64,000 bases of DNA from Gibbula magus (GCA_936450465.1 OW388291.1:37920656-37984655); one strand, 5' to 3'; numbered from the stretch's first letter, positions 23,717 through 38,172 are shown. Program-made: numbers and translations. The notes: a model not told the origin generated them from the letters alone.

Positions 23717-24375
23717 GAAGACAATGCAAATCAAAGATACATTTGGAGTTGTTTTACAGCTCATTTACAACCTAGTCACATTGGCAGGTTTTTATTTTAT
23801 TTGAGATGTTTGTTGCTTAGCTAGCCACATCATAGTAGGTGATGATTGAAGACGATGAGAAAAACATGTTCATTTCTTTATCGCCTCTAAATGGCATTTT
23901 TTTTCTCACTATCATTTCCTGTGGTAATATTTTGTATGAGATATGAGACCCCAAAGCTTGAAGCAAAAAACCTTTTCCAAAGTTTCTTACGTGTTTATAG
24001 GTTGTAAAAGAGCCCAAGGCAGTATGGAAAGGACTGAAGTTCTAAATACTAGTAAGCAATCTCAAAACGAGTCTTAACAAAGACACGGCTCTATAAGAGT
24101 AACAAAATATCCATTGACATTTACATGAAGTTTGTTGAAAAGCTTTAATCTAATAAGAATTCTCTTTGAAACTTGAGGTTCATTTTTCTCAAAAGTATCT
24201 CCTTTATTGGCTTTAACACAAAAACAATGACTTATTGATTTTTCTTATACACTTCATTTTTCACTTTTAAGTGGCATGTCAATATAACTTTATAAAATCT
24301 TTAGAAAAATTGCCATGTAAAGTACGAGAAGTTAACATAAACTTTTTCTATCTATATCAGCATCCAGATATAACT

Positions 24376-24705
24376 GGGGGGGGGGGGGGGGGGGGGGGAG
24401 ATAGCGTAGTGGTTAGCGCGTTCGGCTTCAGATCAAGAGGTCTGTGGTTCGAATCCCGCCAGGGGCACGGCAACTTTGTCCACAGTGGAAACTGTTCTAC
24501 ATCCAGTAAGGATTGGGTGCAATGCTACACTGAATTTCAGTGCAGTACCACCCATGGTTCGCTAGTTCCAGCCCTTGCTCTCAGGTTTCACCGCAATGCA
24601 TAGCCACATGGCGCTGCAGGCTTTCTCCCTGCTGTCATACTAGCAGCCGCGATATAAGTGAAATACCCTTGAAAGCGTTGTTAAACCTTAACTCACCTCA
24701 CCTCA
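24376..24705 (+). mobile_element. tRNA-derived SINE, family A, copy 1 (full length)
   Basis: A 23-nt G-run is followed by a tRNA-like head (TAGCGTAGTGGTTAGCGC as A-box region, GGTTCGAATCCC as B box), a ~200 bp body and a CTCAC-repeat tail. A 12 bp target duplication CCAGATATAACT flanks it exactly (24364-24375 and 24706-24717). This is the best-preserved copy, and the others are identified by similarity to it. Confidence 0.9.
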
Positions 24706-24717
24706 CCAGATATAACT

Positions 24718-27664
24718 AAGATATAACTGTGAATTTCTGACAGAATTGTTCTGTGATGTAATGCTTTCTGACATGACTGACAATGATATACTAAAAACTT
24801 CACAGTTATGAACACAATCCTTGTGAGCACTCTCAATGGAAAGAGGAAATAAATTTCCTGAATAAATTTGATAGAACATTAAATTTTAACATAATATTAA
24901 TGTGACAAGACAAAATAATTTTTCTCAAGTGATCAGATTGTTCTACAATGCAAAAACAAAAACTTTTCAGTAACTTTTATACATGACACTATAAACAACT
25001 TATTTAAAAGTGTCCAAATTCCTAATCTTTGACATATTTGATCAAGAATGAAAAATGATCAAAAAATTCAAATCATGACCATTGAAGACTTGTAAGTGTT
25101 CAAATCGAAGAGCAGGCCCTCTCTGGTCATTGAGTGGTCAAGCATGCTGATTGCTGATGTACCAATGACAGATTGTATAAAGAAATTTGACCTGCCTGGT
25201 GTACTGAAGCCTGAACCTGTAAATAAGTGGTAAGAGCGATCTAGTGACCAGTGCAGAAGCAGTTAATTAAGATAAAATATATCATTAAGGCCGTGGATAA
25301 TTGAGACTGGCTATCAGTGACTAGGGTCATCCTGTCGGCCATGCTCTTACAAGGTCATCTGCCCTGAATCTCCTAGCAGGAGCCTATGGCTTGTAAACAA
25401 GTGAAATTGGCCTGTCCGCCATCAATCATAATTCACCTTCAGTTAAACAGGGGATGTTGAAGAGAGTGGGTTCTATTGACATGGAGTAAGCTGCGTCTTC
25501 TCACATGGTCCAGATGCATTACCTCTCCATTGATTTAGTGAACAAAGGAATCGGGGGAACTCATAGTCATCCTGGCTCTGTTGTCATTTTGGAAGAAGCA
25601 TGTTGTAACCTTGACCTTTGGGTCTGGTTTACATGGAACTGAGGATCACACTTGTCAATTTGATAGTGATATGACCCTTGTGAATGATGGGTAATGACAT
25701 TTTCAAGGCATTTTAACAAGATATTCATCATTGCAACAGCCTTAAGGCAATTGTCAAGGATATTTGTAGAGGACTGTTTATAATTGCTTAGTACAAAGTT
25801 CTGTTGATTTGTTTTGAAACTTTAACATAAGAACCTAGCTAAAACTATATACATTTTTACATTCATATTAATTTCATATTTCTCTAGAAACAAAATAAAA
25901 AATAATTGTAATAATATGATTAAAGTAAATGGTGAACATGGACTATTTTGAGCTTCTATGAATATATGTTTAAATTGTAAGAAAAAGAAAACAATATATT
26001 CATTGGTCTTTTAGAAAAAAAAATGTTTATAAGGGCATTAAAATGTAAAAACAATTACTCCAGATTAAAATTGGAAGATTTTTTATCTCATTTTACATGC
26101 TACTGAAAAAATGAGTAAGCCCATCACCACTTTTCACTCCAATAAACTTCAAGCAAATTCTTAGACTGATAGTCTGCAACTTCAATTAAATAGCACCAAC
26201 TAAATTAAACATTTTGAAAATATATTCAAACCTGACAAATGCTTCAATAATCACAAGGCAAGGCAAAGAAGATAAATCCCCTGTTTTCTATTCTATTTGA
26301 AGCCTGTGGTCATCATTGAAGTGTAGTCTTTACCTTCCTATCATTCTCACGTCAACTTAGATCAACAACAAGTCTCTCATACCAAACAGGATAAGCAGGC
26401 CAATTAAAAAACAATGAAAATAATCTGTTGCTCTTATTGGACCTAGCTACCACTGCTGAGGTTCCTGCAAGTTTAAAATGCATTAGGACCAAAAGGGTTT
26501 GCCTTAGAAGTCATTGAAAGTTGTGAAGAAAATATTCAAGAATACAAAGCAAATATTTTTGTATTCTGACATTTTCTTGTTTTACATTGAAGATTCATAA
26601 TTGGTCTTCAAGCCATGAGTTACACACAAGAAACTTCAACGTGAAATCAAGGGAACACCTTTTAAGAACGTCACTGTCAAGATTGTGACAGTAAAGGCCA
26701 TGTTTTCACAACAACAAAAAATTGAAATGAAGGGCAACACCTTCTGAGAATAGCTTCCACAAGATTTTGACAGTAAATAACATGTTTTCACACAAAAATT
26801 CAATTTAGAATGAGGGAGAACAACATTTTAGAATGCTTCCATTGGATCTTGCTTGCAGAAGAGACAAGAACATATATTATCAAGTCTGAGGTAATTCCAG
26901 TTCTTAACCACCTGAGTTCACATTTAGTTCACATAGTGCAAAGACGATTTAGGATGATGGGGCTTAATGAAACCATTTAATTCTCAAGCTTGAATCCAGT
27001 CATTGCCTGCTCAGGCAGTAAAGCTTGAGTAATAAGATGGCCAGGTCCTAACACATGCTTCAGACACTCATGGACCTATCCAATCTCCACTAGTACATAA
27101 ACATTCATTTGTCTTGATAGGGAGTAGAAAAATATTGAACAGAAATACAAAGTTTAAGCTGTTGAGTTAATTAGTGCCAAACCATTCACAGGAGCCAATT
27201 AAAAAGAATCACAACTGGTTAAGAAATTAAATAGTTTGGGATTAGCCACTGGCTAAAGATAGGCTTTCCAAGTATATCCCAGTATATCATGGGACCCAGA
27301 GGTTAAGGTTAAGTATTGATCTGGTAACGTGTAATCAGGATGTTAACGTTAATATCTACTTTCGGCAAAGTTACCCACAGAGTTCTAAAGAAATCTCATA
27401 TATGCCTCAATGCAAGGTCTACAGAATATCAATCTGGTAACTGGCAAAAACATTGACATTATTTCGTCTAATGTTGGTCACTGAAAGTCTCCCTAAGAAG
27501 TCAAAAGGGATCCCTCTGTGATATAATTCAATGTAAGGTATACATAGTTTTAATTGCTTTTTGTTAATATAGATGACAATAATTTGTTTAATTTCAATCA
27601 AAAGAGCCTAAAAAATATCATCTGTTACATATCTACATACATACAGTTTTAATCTGACATCTGT
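24718..27664. other. non-coding, no gene seen
   Basis: 25080-25640 is less AT-rich than its surroundings but has no open frame or splice-linked exon that I recognise. The rest is simple AT-rich sequence. Confidence 0.55.
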
Positions 27665-28720
27665 AAATAAAGATGCCAAAACTAATGAATCTGGAATAAA
27701 GTCATAAGGATGCCAATATTTATGAATCTGGTATCAAGTCATAAGGATGCTAATATTCATGAATCTGGTATCAAGTCATAAGGATGCTAATATTCATGAA
27801 TCTGGAATAAAGACATAAGGATGCCAATATTATGAATCTGGTATCAAGTCATAAGGATGCCAATATTCATGAATCTGGAATAAAGTCAAAAGGATGCCAA
27901 TATTCATGAATCTGGTATCAAGTCATAAGGATGCTAATATTCATGAATCTGGTATCAAGTCATAAGGATGCCAATATTCATGAATCTGGAATAAAGGCAT
28001 AAGGATGCCAATATTCATGAATCTGGTATCAAGTCATAAGGATGCCAACATATATAAATCTGGTACCAAGTCATAAGGATGCCAATATTCATGAATCTGG
28101 TATCAAGTCATAAGGATGCTAATATTCATGAATCTGGTATCAAGTCATAAGGATGCCAATATTCATGAATCTGGAATAAAGGCATAAGGATGCCAATATT
28201 CATGAATCTGGTATCAAGTCATAAGGATGCCAACATATATAAATCTGGTACCAAGTCATAAGGATGCCAATATTCATGAATCTGGTATCAAGTCATAAGG
28301 ATGCTAATATTCATGAATCTAGAATAAAGACATAAGAATGCCAATACTCATGAATCTGGTATCAAGTCATAAGGATGCTAATATTTATGAATCTGGAATA
28401 AAGTCATAAGGATGCCAACATTTATGAATCTGGAATCAAGTCATAAGGATACCAATATTATGAATCTGGAATAAAGTCATAAGGATGCCAATATTTATGA
28501 ATCTGGAATCAAGTCAAAAGGATGCCAATATTTATAAATCGAGAATCAAGTCATAAGGATGCCAATATTTATGAATCTGGAATAAAGTCATAAAGATGCC
28601 AATATTAATGAATCTGGAATAAAGTCATAAGGATGCCAATATTTATGAATCTGGTATCTGGTAAAAGGGATGCCAATATTAGATAATCTGTTATCTTGTA
28701 ATAAGGATGCCAATATTTGG
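27665..28720 (+). repeat. 37 bp minisatellite, ~28 copies
   Basis: Unit ATAAGGATGCCAATATTCAT continuing GAATCTGGAATAAAGTC, with two main variants (GGAATAAAG and GGTATCAAG). Each unit carries the palindrome ATTCATGAAT. A five-unit (185 bp) block is repeated around 28046 and 28231. Direct, diverged ~65 bp repeats (27464-27530 and 28690-28772) flank the array. No coding frame. Confidence 0.93.
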
Positions 28721-28772
28721 TCTAATTTCGGCAGTCATCCAAGGAAGTCTTAAAGATCCCTTCTGTGATATA

Positions 28773-31700
28773 CCTCATTACCAGATGCCTCTAGCAAAGA
28801 GCCATTATAAAGGAGGATTTCTTCAATAGTTATCCTTAGGAAGGATCCCTATTAACATGGAGACTCGCCTTGTCTGCTCCCAACGTCAGCTGTCCGGAAT
28901 AGTGGAAGCAATCCATCTACAAGGGTCACTTCAGTCATATCCAGCTAGGTTTTAATCTTTGAGAAATGAAATTAATTTCATTAGTCCTACTGTGTCACTC
29001 ACCAGTTCCCATGGCCTTGCAGAGATTTATATAGCCCAGCTTGTTATAATCCTTCTGTATGTGTTCTCCACAAAAAGGTCACATTACTTATGAACCTATT
29101 ACCAGTTTAGTATTTATACTCCTGTTTAGATAGTTGGGAGCAGTTTTGGGTTTGGAGAATTTCTGTTTAGAAAATGCATGCAGAAAGGAAATTGAGTATT
29201 TCTGAAAATCCCTGTGGCTTGAGGAATATTTTACAAAAATAAAAAATAAAAATAAATTAAGTATTTGAAATATTCCTTCTGTAGGTGTTGTGAACAAACG
29301 TCATTTTACATGATCTAATATGTGATACTTATCTCTAGATATTCCTTTATTAGCAATTCAGAGTTTCAGATTGTTGTTTTAAATATAACAAAGTTGAGGG
29401 TCTTGGAAATATGTATGGAAGGACAAGAACATATTTGATTTAGGGAATTCCTTTATTGATTGTCATTATCATATAGAATAGCTTGAATCAGAAGAGATAA
29501 TGTATCGAGAAACATTATGATTTATGACTATTCCAATATTCTCAGAAAATAGAAACTGATAGACCTGATGAACAAAAACCTAGTGATCAAGTTTCCTTCG
29601 ATACATTTACAATGTTGAAACTAAATCCAAAATCATAAGGAGTAATCACTGCTTCTGCTGAAATTCTTTCAAAGTTATTTGTCGTTGTTACCTAAAATAA
29701 AGTATATAATATTCTTAAACAAACAAAAAGTAATCATTGACGAATGAATGTAATCAATGATAAATGATTATGTTGACAAATGATCTCAAAAGGTGATGGG
29801 CTTCAAAGATGAATCAACAATTTTCCAAAAAAGGAAAGTTTCAATATCATAGGTGTAGTCATTGAAGACGTTGACATGAAATTAACAAATGGTCTCAAAA
29901 GGTATCAGTCTCAATGAAAAACACCAACAATGTCAAAATTGTTCAAGTTAAAGAAAAATCCAATACCAATGAGTATAATCCATGAAGATTATATTGACCA
30001 GAAATAAACAAAATGTCTTCCCGGTTATCATGTCACCTTTGATAAGACAGATTTCAATGTTTGAGTTTTGGAACATCAGAAAAGGGATATTTCTTTGGGT
30101 TTAACAAGATCAACACTGGATTAATATCAAATCTCTTGTTCACACAAATTTCCCCATTCCTTGATCAACAGTGTTAAGGCATCAATACTTTCACAAACAG
30201 GTTAATAAAAACAACTGTCATAGATGCAAGAGATGAATATTGAAAAAGGCATAACTGTTATGTTTTATGATAACAAATTCACAGACAGTGTTTAAAAACA
30301 ACTGCAAGTGATACAAGAACTGATGAATTTGAAGAATGGGGGATAAAATAATGAACTTTAATTTTGTTAAAAACAAATAATAGCATTGTTACCATTCTCT
30401 GGGAAGAGAATGCATCGCTACAGGAACAGATGAAGACTGAAGAACCTGGATTGAACTATGCAAAATGATTCTAAGTTGTCAATCTACAGAAATCACAACT
30501 CAATTTCAATCATGAAATGGCCACTAGCTAAAGATGAGCCAATTACTGCATCAGGAGGTAAAGAAGGTGACAAATAAAACAAGGAGAATGTTTGAAATTA
30601 ACTGTTATTGAAAATGTTCAACATAAAAGAATTAGTGTATGAAATAATTCACAAACAGTAATTAAAAGCAACAGCAAGTTACAATAGAACAGGAGAAAAT
30701 TGTTAAAATATTTTTAAATAACTTTGATTGATACAAAAATGGATGAACATTTTCAAAGAAAGAATCAAATTATTAATTAATTTAACAACAACTTTGATTG
30801 ATACAAGAATGGATTAACATGGTAACAAGGCAACAAGTAATTCACGAACAGTAAAGGCAACAAATTCAAGATTGATTCAAGAACAAATACATATGAAGTA
30901 AACCATTATTGACGTTTTATAAACAAGTACTGATACAAAAACAAATAACGATTAAAAGGACATTTCAAAGACAAAAAAACTATCAGCTATATGGCAAACA
31001 GATTATTACAGAAAAAAATAATTCATGCACCTTGTTTAAAAAATATGTCAGTCGTTACTACAAGAACAGATACAGAATGATATATCAACAACTATGATCA
31101 AAGTATCATTTACATAAGAACGGATGAAATATGGTCCTTCTGGATATCGTTTGTAAGATTTTCATAGGTCATGTCTGTGTGATATTTGTCTATGGCCAAA
31201 CAAGCATAAGAAATTTTCTCTGACAAGAATTTCTTATTATCTGTTCCCATCTTTCATAGCTTCGTTATCTGTCCTGTGAATATTATTTTTAATTATCTGC
31301 ATTCTGCAATCACAAAAAAAATATAACACAGTGCCAAACATGTTTTGGATTAAAATAATTGATGAAAAAAACAAAACGGTGAGGGTGAATAGAACATTAA
31401 TTGGCACACAACTGTGCCCAAATCCAACAAACTTTTGATACACGATAAAGCAACCACCGACATTGGTAAACATATTATTGGTAAGCCAAAACATCAAATA
31501 AGAAAGACAAATAACATGTTCAGTAACCATTCTGTACTTAGAAATAGATAAAGAGTTATTACACCTTCATTGACAACTCATTAAGAAGTAAGGAACGGGA
31601 AAAAGAATGTTTATGGTATCAATTTTGACAAAGCAGCAGCGCTCCTGAACTGTAGTGAACTGTTAAGTGCAAATAGAACTTCAGCTATTGCAAATGCAAT

Positions 31701-32617
31701 CTTATCATTTTCAATAAATATGTGGAAATCTCATCAAGCTCACTGCCAGATCAATTTCAAAGAACATCAGTCTTGTGGGTTTAGTGTTTCACAGTCGGGT
31801 AATGTTCTACAATGAAAGGAGAGGGAAAGATATTTCGGACCAATCAAGAAGTGAAATTTGTAACTCAGGGTAAGGTTCATTAACCAAAGCAAATTATCAA
31901 ATGGTGATTGTAAAATCTATAACAAAGAACACTGTTTGAGTAGGTTTATAAAAGTTTTCTCTCCCAATAGTTGCTGTTTTTCTACCAAATGAGGTTACTC
32001 AAAAAATAACTTCCTACATAACCTCTGTCATGAAAATGTTTCCTACAAAAAAACAGAATAAGGTCTTTGAAGTCCAAAACAATTTGGAAATGGACTACAA
32101 ACGGTTACAACCAGATATCAACTTTTTAGTTCGAACAGACATGACAGTCTTGAGTATAAATACTTCCACAAATACATGCTGTAAATTCACAATAGGGAGA
32201 TTGTAATCCAGAAATAACATTTCCAACTTGGAAATGAATTATGCTGCTCATAGAAAGATAAAGGATTATTTTGAACCTGTAACCTAGCAAGATATATGAC
32301 AAAGTTTTCAAAACTCGAAAATAGTTTTAAAATCAGTAGTCAACACCATGCATGTTCTATGCATCTGAAACATCCAAACAACAGTGCACATGCCTGGCAC
32401 AATTTATTTTCAATTAGCTGGGAGAAATTGCCAATGGCTGATAGTGTACATTTGGAGATGGAGAACACAGATCAGTGAGCTGATAACAGTGAAATATTTG
32501 TGTCCTATCAGTTGGAGATCTGACACCAGAACTCTCTGTGCTGATGTGATGGCAGCTGAATGAGGTCTCAAGAGCGCCTCAGATTTCACCCGCATAGGCA
32601 TTTGTCTCTATTTTGCA
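28773..32617. other. non-coding, no gene seen
   Basis: AT-rich. The phrase TGATTGATACAAGAATGGAT and similar ones recur loosely between 30700 and 30900. No supported gene. Confidence 0.55.
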
Positions 32618-32985
32618 GGTTGTTGCAAATGCAAACTTAATTGTCACAGAGCTTGCCCACAAACACATTTTAGAAATGAGATTATTATTCTGTCATTGCA
32701 AAAGAATGAGCCACATGACCCTGTGTATCATTAGTTTTCACTACAATATAATAGTTTATACTCCTGAGAGTCACAGGATTGTTGAATGCTGTGCAGATTG
32801 CTGATAGTGCAAACTCAATTGTTACAGAGCTTGCCCCCAAACACATTTTAAACTGAGATAATTACTCTGTCATTAGGAAAGAATGAGTCAAATTGCTCCC
32901 GTGGTATCACTAGTTTTCACTCCAATATAATACCCCTTAACACAGATATGCTTGTAGGATTGTTAACATGTACAGACTGTGGAGA
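32618..32985 (+). repeat. two diverged ~178 bp tandem copies
   Basis: CAGAGCTTGCCC and AGTTTTCACT.CAATATAATA recur at a ~178 bp offset. Non-coding. Confidence 0.75.
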
Positions 32986-33195
32986 GGGCAGTCTTCTTGC
33001 TGACACATTTTACAACACTCAGAGAGTTATTATCAGAATTTTTTTAATAAAGATTAGAATAACACAAAACCTCCAAAGATCTTTAAGTTTGAAGACATAA
33101 GTAAAAGTGGTGTATTGTTAAGAATTATTACATGCAGAGCTGGAGAACTTTCACCTCATCCACGTAACATTATCATTATCCTTATTTGTAATATC

Positions 33196-33360
33196 AACTC
33201 CAATTTTCAAATTTTTAAGAAAAAAACAATTGTAGTAATCGATGGGATTATTACTGATTATTTGGGATTATATTGAGATAACTCCATTTTTCAAATTTTC
33301 AAAAAAAAACAATATTGTAGTAATCGATGGGATTATTACTGATTATTTGGGATTATATAA
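33196..33360 (+). repeat. 85 bp tandem duplication
   Basis: GTAGTAATCGATGGGATTAT recurs at 33232 and 33317, each with a following ACTGATTATTTGGGATTATA. The copies are nearly identical, so the duplication is recent. Confidence 0.88.
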
Positions 33361-34770
33361 CATTTACTGGTGATGTATACATGAACAGCTACACAGGCAA
33401 GGAAAGAAGTTTAGCACGTTTATCAATAGTCATAGTAGTTAATCTAATTTGGGGTCGAAATGGCACATTATAAAACAAAGGGAGAATCGGGGTGTTTTTA
33501 TATTAAATGCAATCTAGTCACAATGACTAGTATTATACCAGGGAGAAAGTCTGCAACACAATTGCCACGATACATCGCGGTGAAACCTACTGGTAATGAT
33601 TTTCCATACACTATAATTATTTTCACTGCTGACAGTGATAAACATTCATGTATATATTTTATATCTTTACTTATTCAGACATCAAAAAGACAACATAAAA
33701 CTAGTTGCATGATGAATATTTCTTCAAACAGAAACAGTATCATTTATGACTTTGGGTGATTTTTTCCGCTTCACTTTTAATCAAGTTATTTTAACCCATA
33801 TTTTTTTAAAACAACATCTGATTAATTAACCCTTCACCCGCATGTCCTTGAATATTACAGGACAGCCTCATATAGCTAGTGGCCAATTCCAAATTATTCC
33901 CTTTGATAAGTTTATTCCTATTAATTTTGTCCCCATCACTAATAGATTCAGCCGTTAAGCCATAAAACACAACCAGAAAGCCGTTATAAATACAGACACC
34001 AATCATGCTCATATTTTTCAAACAATACAGTTTTAAGCCTATCATAAGCTGGAAAAAGTAAATAATTTTGAGAAATGGGCAAAGATCCTCCATCTCTACG
34101 ATCGGTTGCTGCACAGCACATAATTGCATGCTCCGAGTTCTGCCTGGAGCAAAATGTGGAAAATTGGTTGACATCTTTGGTAATTAAGCCAGCTAAAAGT
34201 AGCAACATAGCAGTCAGGCCGTGATAACCATGTGAGTTTGCATGCATATTGATTTGTTAAACTTTTAGCAAGATAACGTTTCCTTTCATGTGTTAACATT
34301 CATATTTTTAAACCTTGAATTTCGAAATATTATTTTAAACTCTACACTTCTCTTTTGAACTTTGTATTTCTAAAGTTGACTTTCAAACTCTGTATTTGAT
34401 TTTAAACTTTAAAACATCATTCTAAAATTTACATTTGAACACTGGATTTCAAATATTACTTAACAATCACATTCACATTACCATATTCCACTTGATGACG
34501 GAAGCATTTACTCAGAAACATTGTGTATGATCTGCATAAATATGTTGCTCTCCTGAATATCTTGTAGTCTTATGTATTTTATTTCCAAGTGCCCTTCAAA
34601 GACTTGAACAATTATTACAATAAGATTCTCAAGGTAAATATTATTCACATTTTTTTCAAAACAGAATACTTCAAATTTGCTTTTTTAAAGGGTACATGAT
34701 CTTTCAATTTCGAAAAAGACCTCTTCAGCAAACTGAATACATTCTTCAATAGACTTCACACTCTGAATTT

Positions 34771-35094
34771 GATGGGCGAGGTGAGGTAAATTAGGTGTAA
34801 CACCACTTTACAGAGTATTTCACTTATATCACGGCTGCTAGTATTATTGGAGAGAGAAAGCCTGCAAGGCCATGGTGGTTATGCATTGTGGTGAAACCTG
34901 CGAGCATCGCCTGGAACTAGCGAACCATGGGTGATACTTCACTGAAATTCAGTGTAGCATTACACCCAAACCATTAGTGCATGTAGAACAGTTCTCCACA
35001 GCAGAAAAAGTTGCTGAGCCCCTGGTGGGATTCGAACCCCGTACCTGTTGATCCGATGCCGGACGTGCTAACCACTCCGCCATCTTGCCCCCTT
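34771..35094 (-). mobile_element. tRNA-derived SINE, family A, copy
   Basis: Full-length minus-strand copy: the tail GAGGTGAGG is at low coordinates, the body has ATATCACGGCTGCTAGTATT, and the B-box complement GGGATTCGAACCCC lies at ~35030. Confidence 0.88.
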
Positions 35095-36379
35095 ATGTTT
35101 GATGTCCATTTTCTGTAAAAGCACATATTTAAAAAAAGATTCTAGAAGCTTGAGTTTAAAACATTTTCAGTGTCCTGATCCTAACCACTGTATTTACAGT
35201 TTAACTTGGGAAATAAATTGCATAAATTACTACTAAGTTGTTCTTAGCATATCGAGATAACATGGACTTAAGATCAGCTTAGCCAAGTGGAGCTTGGTGT
35301 GAATGGGTTATGGTCAAGGACAAAGATCCAATCACCTTAGTTTAATACGAAGCTTTACACAAATGGGTTCAGTTTGGAAGAGGCAGTTATCAGCATCTTA
35401 CCCTCTGAGAGATTTGTTGAGTGGTATCTCGTCAAAGATGATCGGTGTTGGTGTTTTCATACAAATTCTATTGAAAGCATACACACCAAGTAACCTTCTC
35501 TTTCAGGGTAACACCCTAAGTTTCAGGGATAAAATCTTATAAATCTCTCAGATCATATCTCAGAGGGTTGCCTAATCATTGATAAGAAATTCCCTTTCTT
35601 GTTGAAGTATATTTGATAATCTGATGAAGAATGAAACATAACTATTAACTCTTAATTCTCTACAAATCTCCCGGTCTTCAGCCAGTGATAGTTCCCCTTC
35701 CTTCTCCATCACAACCCCCCCTCCAATTAACTTTTTAATGTTCCCATTAGTTTACCTTCAAAGCATCTCTAAATGGACTTGTATGTCAAGCGTTTAATGT
35801 TTAGGGTATCTCATGACAGCAGCAGTTAAGCCTTCCTATTCACTCCCTGAGCTCATATCTCAACAAACACAACATTACTTAACACAATCATCTACGGACC
35901 TTGCAAACATTTGGAATTAATTTTCTGAAAAAGTTCATTGAATATAAATTTTCATTCTCTTTTTTCAATCAATTCAAATATCAAGAGCTGCCGCTTTGAC
36001 ATTTCTACTTGAAGATGAAATTCAAATAATTTTCTTTAACTTTAAAAACATCATTTCATTTATTGAAAAATTACTTCTTTCAATTGTGAAGAAAGTAAAT
36101 GTTCAGGATTTCCTGACTATCCGACTACATGTCAAAATATTAATGACACCTATATTTTCTTCAGCAAAACATCAACTTTTGTCCTTTGTTTTTGTTAGAA
36201 TTACAAAATTTCATCTACGCCTATTTCCTTAAAAGTAAATATTTCAATTACATGAAATAAACCAACGTCAATCTATGTCGAAAAGTGTTTGTGGTTTATT
36301 TATCTGGGGAGAATCAATTTCAGAAGATTCAAACTGCCACAGTTTATAAATAACAAGTAATTGTCACAAATGTGACCAT
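35095..36379. other. non-coding, no gene seen
   Basis: Short unrecognised ORFs on the plus strand (35303-35542, 35996-36232), without domain, splice or codon evidence. Confidence 0.5.
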
Positions 36380-36765
36380 GTCCCCCGCCGCAATTAAGAA
36401 ATGAGCTAAAAGAATGGACACACAGCTTGTACCGAGTAGTGACATTTACATGTTTGATTCAATTATTGTTAAATCGGGCAAAATTTTTTAAATGGTCAAA
36501 GTCTTGTAGTGACCTTGAAAACGGGGTCAAGGTCACCCAAATCGACTGGTGTCTGCATATTCCCCAAATGAAGACAGGTGCCAAATTTGAAGACTCTAGG
36601 TACAGCAGTTCATGAGATATGGTGCTAACAACATTTGACAATCGGTCTTGTAGTGACCTTGAAAATAATTTCAAGGTCAACCAAATTGACTGGTAGCTGG
36701 ATCTTCCCCAAATGAAGACTGATACTAAATTTAAAACCAATAGTTCTAGCAAAGGAGTAAACCGA
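36380..36765 (+). repeat. tandem-core repeat (144 bp unit), two copies
   Basis: GTCTTGTAGTGACCTTGAAA recurs at 36501 and 36645, with CCCCAAATGAAGAC in each unit. It begins near a CCCCCGCCGC motif (36381) like other elements of this type. The related sequence at 55890-56140 lies in a CPSF2 intron. Confidence 0.75.
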
Positions 36766-38172
36766 AGGTGGTGACTGTTTTTCTCTGAGTTTGATTTGTC
36801 AGGGTAAAGTTTTCTTCTGTGTTTCAGGGTTATAAAGCTTCTTGACTCTGTGGAGTGGTGGCTATTGACGACATAGCACCAGCACTTGAGGAGTCAATTT
36901 GTGATGCCAGGGATGTGGTGCTGACTGGGCGAAAGGCATTGTTTTGGTTCCAGTGACAATGGATAACTTCTTATGACTTTAAACTTTCAGAGATTGATAA
37001 TTAGTCATCACTACAATGGTGGGAATCATGTTGTCAGCTCATCACCAGTTCAATTTTTTTTTCAAAAAGTGTGCTTTAGAAACGGGCAATAAACACTGCA
37101 ATATATTACAATGCACAATTGCACCCAACTACTTAGAAATATTCCAACAAGAATTTATTCTTGAGCATCCCAAGATGTCTATATGCCAATAAACTTCATA
37201 TTTACACATGATAGAATACAAGGATCCTTATCTTGCAATTATGGTTCTTGCCAAGACCAGAGGCCTATACATCAAAATTGAATTGAAATTTTATTGGACA
37301 CGATTAAATCAAATCGAACTGTCATGATTAAAACACAAAAAACTGCAAATCAGCATTCCTGTTTGACAGGGAAAGAAATAATTGCAAATTTTAGCGTCAA
37401 CTGTCATTTAGGAGCTGAGGTTATAACTACTACTTTGTTTTCTCATTAACTTCTGTGACCTGTTTAAAAGGTCAGCTTGCCATGACATATTCTGATGAAA
37501 TTGACAAATATTTAAAAATATTTCGATCAGAGGATAACATATGAACATTTCATAAAAAAATATTTAAGATTCAAACATTTCCTATACTTTTCATTGCCTA
37601 ACTGAACTTCTAAATAAACTGAAAATATTGAGAACAAATTTTCATGTTTTATTACATTGAAACCAGGATATTGAAGGGACCAACATATTGAGTATCCTCA
37701 GAGACAAAACAAAATACTTCAAACTTGGAAATGACCTTGACCTCATCAATAGGATTGACAACCTCAAGGCAGACATGGGCCAAGTTGGCTGTTTAATATG
37801 GTTAATGATTGTTAATGGCTGTTAACTAAATAGTCAACAGTTAGTCCAATACTGGTTTGACAGTGATCCACAGAGCCAAAGCTGTGTGGCTGGACACTGT
37901 CTCTGTTTCAGTACCTCTGTTACACAGCATGATAATTACACCGTGTCTTACCAAAGCTCAGCCCAAGTGACCATAGCTTGTGCATATGCAATCATCTATA
38001 TACAAAACACCATGGCTGATCCAAATGGGTTCATTGAGGCTTAACGTTTCAAGAAATGATATAAGAAGAATTAAGAGGGCACAATTTCAATATTAACTGC
38101 TAAAACCAATTCTTCAATACACGTTCCTGAGGAGTAAATTTACAGGAATCAAAAATTGATAAAAAAATAAAA
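36766..38172. other. non-coding, no gene seen
   Basis: A 33-codon open stretch at ~36850-36953 (LCGVVAIDDIAPALEES...) is too short and has an upstream stop. Nothing else stands out. Confidence 0.5.

Noticed and set aside
24390..24470. tRNA gene
   Set aside because: A- and B-box matches belong to the head of a SINE with body, tail and target duplication. The same head recurs in other copies; it is not a folded, isolated tRNA.
27665..28720. CRISPR-like array
   Set aside because: Units are contiguous 37 bp tandem repeats without unique spacers, in animal DNA.
36850..36956. Possible exon reading LCGVVAIDDIAPALEES
   Set aside because: Only ~33 codons with a stop just upstream in frame. No partner exon or family match recognised.
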